From G963667975 sp963677395 (GTDB taxonomy: Bacteria; Bacteroidota; Bacteroidia; Bacteroidales; G963667975): a stretch of DNA of 64,000 nt. The DNA lies in the NCBI GenBank assembly GCA_963677395.2, contig OY781965.2, forward strand, positions 1,612,001 to 1,676,000. Reading direction: 5' to 3'. Each line of letters begins with the position of its first letter. Positions within the stretch are counted from its first letter, which is position 1. The position numbers and the translations under genes were made by a program. Positions 55,227 through 64,000 of this stretch are shown piece after piece. The notes under the pieces were generated by a model. The model worked only from the letters and a program-made list of their open reading frames with translations, did not search any database and was not told the origin of the DNA.

Positions 55227-55796
55227 TTATAATAGATTCATGATGATTTCTACCACTTGGTTTGCCTGCATATTTGCAACTGTACAAACTCTGGGTGCTA
55301 ATGGTGGAAGTTCATCACAGACTCCGGTTTCGAAGTCACCGCATATAAAAATGTGATCAAACTGAACGGTTTTGAGAGTATTATTATTTCCCCAACCAGC
55401 CAGTCCCGAACCTGAAACTACATATTTATCGGGCATCATCTCAATTACAGTTTCCAGCAACATCTGCTTTTGATCATCTTTGTCAAAAGCTTCAACAATG
55501 ATATCACATTCCGAAAAAAGATTTACAATACTTTCCGGAGTCAGTTTTTGATCAATTGCTTCCAATGAGGTTTGATGAGTAATTCTCTCAATATTATCTT
55601 TTAAGGCATTGCATTTTTTTAATCCAAGCTGATCCCTGAAAAAATATTGGCGATTTAAATTGCTTTCAACAATGATGTCAAAATCAATCAGTATCAGTTT
55701 TCCAATACCAATACGAGCCAGTGATACGGCGCAGTTAGATCCTAATCCTCCGCACCCGGCAATCCCAATTGTGAAGTTTGAAAGTTTTTCCAGCAT
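55227..55796 (-). CDS. thiF: ThiS adenylyltransferase ThiF, short form
   Basis: A 189-aa E1-like enzyme that adenylates the ThiS C-terminus. The nucleotide motif GIAGCGGLGSN, DFDIIVESNLNRQYFF and CGDFETGVCDELPPLAPRVCTVA are visible. The short length fits the family-2 ThiF found in Bacteroidetes and Clostridia, lacking the C-terminal extension of E. coli ThiF. It forms a pair with thiS. A terminator for the upstream isomerase gene sits just before it. Confidence 0.88.
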   Translation of the reverse strand: MLEKLSNFTIGIAGCGGLGSNCAVSLARIGIGKLILIDFDIIVESNLNRQYFFRDQLGLKKCNALKDNIERITHQTSLEAIDQKLTPESIVNLFSECDIIVEAFDKDDQKQMLLETVIEMMPDKYVVSGSGLAGWGNNNTLKTVQFDHIFICGDFETGVCDELPPLAPRVCTVANMQANQVVEIIMNLL

Positions 55797-55814
55797 ATCT
55801 GTATTGAAATAAAA

Positions 55815-55845
55815 AAGCCACGCAAAGATAATCTCAACGTGGCTT
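55815..55845 (-). terminator. Terminator of the FKBP gene
   Basis: Stem AAGCCACG (55815-55822) / CGTGGCTT (55838-55845), T-run follows on the minus strand. It overlaps a -7-like TATCTTTG on the minus strand, so it might also contain part of a thiF promoter. Confidence 0.75.
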
Positions 55846-55866
55846 AGTTTATAGGTTTAGATTTTT

Positions 55867-56598
55867 TTATTTTGCGTCAGCAGGAAGGATATCCAGCAAT
55901 TCAACCTCAAAAATTAAAGTTGAGCCAGCAGGAATAACACTAACTTCTCTATCGCCATAAGCGAGGTCTGAAGGGATGTAAAACACATACTTTGAACCAG
56001 GTGTCATTAGTTGAACACCTTCTGTCCATCCTTTAATTACTTGATTCAGAGGAAATGTAACAGGTTCTCCACGTTGAACTGACGAATCGAAAACGGTACC
56101 GTTAACCAACGTTCCATGGTAATGAACTTTTACTTTATCTGTTGCTTTAGGATGAACACCTTTCCCTTCTGTAACTACTTTATATTGTAATCCACTGGGT
56201 AGCTCTTTAACACCCTTTTCTTTTTTGTTTTTTTCGAGAAAAGCTTTGCCTTCAGCTTTTGCAACAGCAGATTTTTTTGCAGTTTCTTCTGTTTGTTTCT
56301 TTTGTTGTTCAGCCTGCCAGCGTTGAATTACACCATCTTTAATTTGTTGAGATACAAGCGAATCTTTTCCGTCCAATGCATCTTTCAATCCTTGTAAAAG
56401 CCATTGATTTACAATTTCAATTTTCCCTCTTTTTAGATTTTGGGCTATATCTAAACCAATCATATAGCTAACAGAATCTTTGAAACTTTTTACTCCGTCA
56501 GGAATTACATTTGTGTTTTGTCCTTTCGTAAGCGATACATTGCCGGCAATAAAAAACACAACCAGCATAGCAATAAATGATCTCTTTTTCATATTCAT
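55867..56598 (-). CDS. FKBP-type peptidyl-prolyl isomerase with signal peptide
   Basis: A 243-aa periplasmic isomerase. Signal peptide to about residue 26. An FkpA/Mip-type helical N-terminal dimerisation part (35-130) with KSFKDSVSYMIGLDIAQNL is followed by an FKBP domain (150-240): VHYHGTLVNGTVFDSSVQRGEP, FPLNQVIKGWTEGVQLM, FYIPSDLAYGDREV. It assists folding of exported proteins by proline isomerisation. Transcribed alone. A TATTTTTG -7-like box lies at 56622-56615 on the minus strand. Confidence 0.92.
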   Translation of the reverse strand: MNMKKRSFIAMLVVFFIAGNVSLTKGQNTNVIPDGVKSFKDSVSYMIGLDIAQNLKRGKIEIVNQWLLQGLKDALDGKDSLVSQQIKDGVIQRWQAEQQKKQTEETAKKSAVAKAEGKAFLEKNKKEKGVKELPSGLQYKVVTEGKGVHPKATDKVKVHYHGTLVNGTVFDSSVQRGEPVTFPLNQVIKGWTEGVQLMTPGSKYVFYIPSDLAYGDREVSVIPAGSTLIFEVELLDILPADAK

Positions 56599-56696
56599 AA
56601 TTGTAATTTTGAAACAAAAATAATGTAATTCATCTTACAAACATCATTCCAGACTACTTCTTTAAAGCTTGTTGATTACTATTTAATACAAAAAAA

Positions 56697-56728
56697 CAGA
56701 CCGAATATTTGTAAAAGATTCCGGTCTG
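56697..56728 (-). terminator. Terminator of the glutathione peroxidase gene
   Basis: Stem CAGACCG (56697-56703) with CGGTCTG (56722-56728); on the minus strand followed by TTTTTTTG. Confidence 0.75.
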
Positions 56729-56782
56729 CTAAATCTATGTATTAGAGTTACAATTATTTCTGCTTTTTTAGAATAGCGTGTT

Positions 56783-57328
56783 TTATTTATTTAACCATTG
56801 AATTATTTTTTCACTGTATGGCTTTTCTTTTGGGAATACAGAATCAACAAGTTGCCCATTTTCATCAATTAGGAACTTTTGAAAATTCCAGATTACAGGA
56901 GCATCAAGTTTCCCATTAAGTGATTTCTGAGTTAACCATTTATATAAAGGATGGATATTTTCTCCTTTTACAGATATTTTTGACATTATAGGAAAGCTTA
57001 TTTTGTATTTTATTGAACAGAAGGATTTTATTTCTTCATTTGAGCCTGGTTCTTGTTGTAGAAAGTTATTAGCTGGAAAAGCGATGATTATAAAATTTTT
57101 ATCCTTGTATTCCTGATATAATTTTTCCAGGTCTGCATATTGAGGAGTTAATCCACATTGCGATGCCGTATTTACAATCATTACTTTTTTGCCTTTTAAT
57201 GTGTTCATATAAAATTCATTACCATCAATATCTGTAGCTTTAAAGTCGTAGATTGATGAGCTATTTTGTGCAGTTAGATTAATCGTAATCAGTAAAAAAG
57301 AGATAATTAATGTGGTTTTTGAATTCAT
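56783..57328 (-). CDS. Glutathione peroxidase family protein
   Basis: A 181-aa protein of the glutathione peroxidase fold (thioredoxin fold). Catalytic cysteine Cys58 in VNTASQCGLTPQY; the conserved Gln and Trp equivalents occur in AFPANNFLQQEPG and VIWNFQKFLID. It reduces peroxides, in this group often with thioredoxin as donor. A signal peptide (1-20, ending NLTAQ) suggests periplasmic location. Start is placed at the ATG at 57328, since the 18 upstream codons do not resemble a leader. Confidence 0.9.
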   Translation of the reverse strand: MNSKTTLIISFLLITINLTAQNSSSIYDFKATDIDGNEFYMNTLKGKKVMIVNTASQCGLTPQYADLEKLYQEYKDKNFIIIAFPANNFLQQEPGSNEEIKSFCSIKYKISFPIMSKISVKGENIHPLYKWLTQKSLNGKLDAPVIWNFQKFLIDENGQLVDSVFPKEKPYSEKIIQWLNK

Positions 57329-57775
57329 GACTTTACAATTTAATGATGTCAGGGTAAACATATAATTCATGGCAAAGTTCATTCGATTTGCTAATATTCT
57401 AAGTAATTGGCAATTACATTGAAGTGTTCAAAAAAGCAACAGAAATTTAATGGAGGATTAATTTTTACATTATTTTTTTCTTCACATACAAACTTCTGTA
57501 TCACCAGTAAATTAGGGGCGTTTGTGACACCCAGGATAAATAACCCGATAAGCTGTAGGGGGGGTATATATTTTACAACCGTTTTAATGTGGGCTCTAGA
57601 GAAGCGGGCGTAAGCAGAGGGGATGAAAGAATAAGCCAAATACATTATTTGAAACGTACCATACAATAGTCGGTATAGAGAATAAGAAGCGGGTTAAAAA
57701 AGGGAGTATATAACCGATAATATATAGGCTAGTCATTACAGGGGTAAAAAAAAGCGAAGAAAGAGGGCAAATAAA
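57329..57775. other. Upstream region of the rrn operon
   Basis: An open frame on the minus strand (57391-57666, 91 codons) has no family match and lies just upstream of the rRNA promoters, so it is not annotated as a gene. Nothing else recognised. Confidence 0.4.
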
Positions 57776-57806
57776 TTTGGTAGTAAAGAAAAAAGGAGTA
57801 CTTTTG
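57776..57806 (+). promoter_or_regulatory. rrn promoter P1
   Basis: TTTG (57776-57779), 19 bases, TACTTTTG (57799-57806). First of three tandem rrn promoters with near-identical spacer AAAAAAGGAG. Confidence 0.85.
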
Positions 57807-57916
57807 CACTCCCGAAACGAAAGAAAGAGGATCGGGGAAAGGAAGTGTACGAAAAGGATGGAGAAACCGGGTTTAGGAGAGGGAATTAGAAGGGGAGAAA
57901 AAAAGTAGAAAATAAA

Positions 57917-57947
57917 TTTGGTGGATACGAAAAAAGGAGTACCTTTG
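57917..57947 (+). promoter_or_regulatory. rrn promoter P2
   Basis: TTTG (57917-57920), 19 bases, TACCTTTG (57940-57947). Same spacer pattern as P1, about 140 bases downstream. Confidence 0.85.
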
Positions 57948-58051
57948 CAGCCCTGAAACTCTGAGAGGAGTACAAGGGGAAGAAATAGAGTAAAATACTG
58001 AGAGCCATTAAGTTAATGAGGAGTTAACGAAGAAAAAAACTTCAAAAAAGA

Positions 58052-58083
58052 TTTGGTGGTAAATAAAAAAAGCAGTAATTTTG
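58052..58083 (+). promoter_or_regulatory. rrn promoter P3
   Basis: TTTG (58052-58055), 20 bases, TAATTTTG (58076-58083). One base more than P1 and P2; third tandem promoter, about 230 bases before the 16S start. Confidence 0.75.
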
Positions 58084-58314
58084 CAGCCACGAACCAAGGG
58101 ATTCCTTGGGGAGTGAAAAGAAGAAGATGATAAGTGAGGAGAGGGAAGTGGAAAATAGTCCATGGAAGAGGATTCACGATTCAGATAAAAAGAAGCGAAA
58201 GTTCTTTGAAGAGATGAGTAAACCGAGCAGTGATAGTAAGAATGGCTGTTATTTGAGAAGATAGCAGTTAGGAAAAGAATATCTTGAGAGAAAAACATTA
58301 AGGAACAAAAACTT

Positions 58315-59840
<1,526 letters not shown>

Positions 59841-60003
59841 GGAGAGATATGATTAAGGGTTAGGAATAATCCGGAGAAGTTTTTACTATCACGAGGTTTA
59901 CTATATAAAAAGAGAATAGAAAAGAGAAGATGAGCAAAAGAACTCATCGTAGGAGCGAGAGAGATCGAGGCTGACTATAGGCTCGAGATACAGGCGAAAT
60001 TAC

Positions 60004-60077
60004 AGTCCCGTAGCTCAGTTGGTTAGAGCACTACACTGATAATGTAGGGGTCAGCAGTTCAAATCTGCTCGGGACTA
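60004..60077 (+). tRNA. tRNA-Ile (GAT)
   Basis: In the 16S-23S spacer. Acceptor AGTCCCG/CGGGACT, anticodon GAT in CTGATAA, T-arm AGCAGTTCAAATCTGCT, discriminator A at 60077. CCA not encoded. Confidence 0.96.
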
Positions 60078-60083
60078 CGAAGG

Positions 60084-60157
60084 GGGGGATTAGCTCAGCT
60101 GGCTAGAGCACCTGCCTTGCACGCAGGGGGTCAACGGTTCGAATCCGTTATTCTCCA
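60084..60157 (+). tRNA. tRNA-Ala (TGC)
   Basis: Six bases after tRNA-Ile in the rrn spacer. Acceptor GGGGGAT/ATTCTCC with wobble pairs, anticodon TGC in CTTGCAC, T-arm ACGGTTCGAATCCGT, discriminator A at 60157. CCA is not encoded. Confidence 0.96.
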
Positions 60158-60258
60158 CAGGATTACCGAGATAGGTAATAGAAAGTACATTGACATATTG
60201 GGAAGAGAAATACTACGAGCAAGCCGCAAGGCAAGCAATAAATAGTTGAAAGATAGAC

Positions 60259-63156
<2,898 letters not shown>

Positions 63157-63218
63157 TGTGTTGAAAAACAATTTAGGTAGTATTTTTCTTCTGCGATATG
63201 TTAAGATATTAAAAGTCT

Positions 63219-63327
<109 letters not shown>

Positions 63328-63344
63328 TTTTCTAACAGAATCTT

Positions 63345-63370
63345 AAGGGTTAGCTTTTTAGCTAACCCTT
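63345..63370 (+). terminator. Terminator of the rrn operon
   Basis: Perfect stem AAGGGTTAGC (63345-63354) / GCTAACCCTT (63361-63370) with T-rich tail, 18 bases after 5S. Confidence 0.88.
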
Positions 63371-63520
63371 TTCTGTTTTATATACCGATGCAATCACCCT
63401 TCTTGTTGACTCTTTATCTGAAAATTGAGATTATACGGAACTTAGGATTCTAAATAATTTATTGGTAGTTATAGGGAATAAGTATTAGTGTAAATTGCAG
63501 ATTATGCATATGTTGGGTTA

Positions 63521-63985
63521 TTAATGCAGTAGGATTTTTCTGCTATATTCAAAGTTTATGGCTTTGAGGGTTATAAAATAAATGCCACAGGAATTTCTTT
63601 TTGCCGGATTAATCGTAATGTTCATGATTCCGGGGCGAATGTACCCGGAAGATATTTCTTTTCCATCTAATGTATATAAACGTACTAAAATAGTTTTCTG
63701 AGTCTCTTTTAATGATTTAATGGTGATAATATTGTCTGTTGAATATATCTGAAAGTCATTTATGCTCAAATGCTCAACATCGTTTGGTAGCGGTTCTTTG
63801 TATTGAAGCTGAACTGTGGTATCTGGTTTCTCTTTTTGTTTAACATCAAAACTCTGTTTGTCGGGCTTGCTAATATAATAAGGATTTGAAATTTGAGGGT
63901 TGAGATCATTTTGTGCAGATAAAACTTCAATGCTGGCTATTATTGACAGGAGCATTGTAACGGATAATGTGATAATTCGGTTCAT
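63521..63985 (-). CDS. Small secreted protein consisting mainly of a T9SS sorting domain
   Basis: A 154-aa protein. Signal peptide to about residue 24 (LSAQ), a short charged linker (25-70), and a C-terminal part (72-154), FQIYSTDNIITIKSLKETQK ... CGIYFITLKAI, that resembles the type A T9SS sorting domain. There is little room for a passenger domain. It could be a peptide anchored through T9SS, a regulatory decoy or a truncated gene. The ATG at 63985 is inside the window. Confidence 0.65.
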   Translation of the reverse strand: MNRIITLSVTMLLSIIASIEVLSAQNDLNPQISNPYYISKPDKQSFDVKQKEKPDTTVQLQYKEPLPNDVEHLSINDFQIYSTDNIITIKSLKETQKTILVRLYTLDGKEISSGYIRPGIMNITINPAKRNSCGIYFITLKAINFEYSRKILLH

Positions 63986-64000
63986 AACTGTGGGGATATT

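Noticed and set aside
57391..57666. 91-codon frame on the minus strand before the rrn promoters
   Set aside because: No recognisable domain and no promoter; it lies in the rrn upstream region.

Overview
The window comes from an anaerobic or microaerophilic member of the Bacteroidetes, most likely Bacteroidales. The evidence is: promoters of the TTTG-N19-TAnnTTTG type; secreted proteins ending in type IX secretion (T9SS) sorting domains; Bacteroidetes-specific families (DUF6427, DUF1573, a GlmU-like protein starting MNYILFEDA, short-form ThiF); a type B L31 protein; and an rrn operon whose 16S reads as Bacteroidetes. The species cannot be named from the sequence alone.

Layout. 1-4903: rnfBCDGEA, the ion-pumping ferredoxin:NAD oxidoreductase, cut at the left edge inside rnfB; RnfG carries two FMN-binding domains. 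5048-12005: single genes (T9SS protein, TPR protein, FtsE, GGDEF-like protein, histidine phosphatase, aminotransferase, DUF1573 protein, tRNA-Asp). 12217-13573: a DUF6427 membrane protein and a decayed DUF3307 gene. 13779-21075: a six-gene complex-I/hydrogenase-4-like operon. Its large subunit has lost the Ni-binding cysteines and its small subunit most ligands of the proximal cluster, so it is an energy-converting-hydrogenase-related (Ehr-like) complex, not a hydrogenase. 21127-31000: housekeeping genes (flavodoxin-fold reductase, Lon, GlmU-like, L31, lipoproteins, M50 protease, Hpt protein, bcp-recA). 31076-37757: photolyase, then a four-gene operon (ABC ATPase, Cys-rich GTPase, cysteine desulfurase, Fe-S protein) divergent from a Cys-containing Crp/Fnr regulator, then mtgA.

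37919-47366 looks accessory: a 41-bp tandem repeat array with a duplicated five-unit block, an unrecognised 324-aa protein, repeated hairpins, and two secreted T9SS proteins (1796 and 480 aa). 47865-57328: a hybrid histidine kinase, short promoter-terminator units that may encode small RNAs, CorA, a lipoprotein, thiS-thiF, an FKBP isomerase and a glutathione peroxidase. 57776-63370: an rrn operon with three tandem promoters, 16S, tRNA-Ile, tRNA-Ala, 23S, 5S and a terminator. The window closes with a small T9SS-tailed protein.

Together the genes suggest a fermentative or anaerobically respiring cell with two membrane ion-translocating modules (Rnf and the Ehr-like complex), redox-linked Fe-S or metal cofactor handling under a Crp/Fnr regulator, peroxide and light-damage defence, and a T9SS-exported surface proteome. 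The strongest candidates for something undescribed are the Ehr-like complex, the regulator-linked ABC/GTPase/desulfurase/Fe-S operon, the 41-bp array with its neighbouring orphan gene, and the small transcription units after the hybrid kinase.
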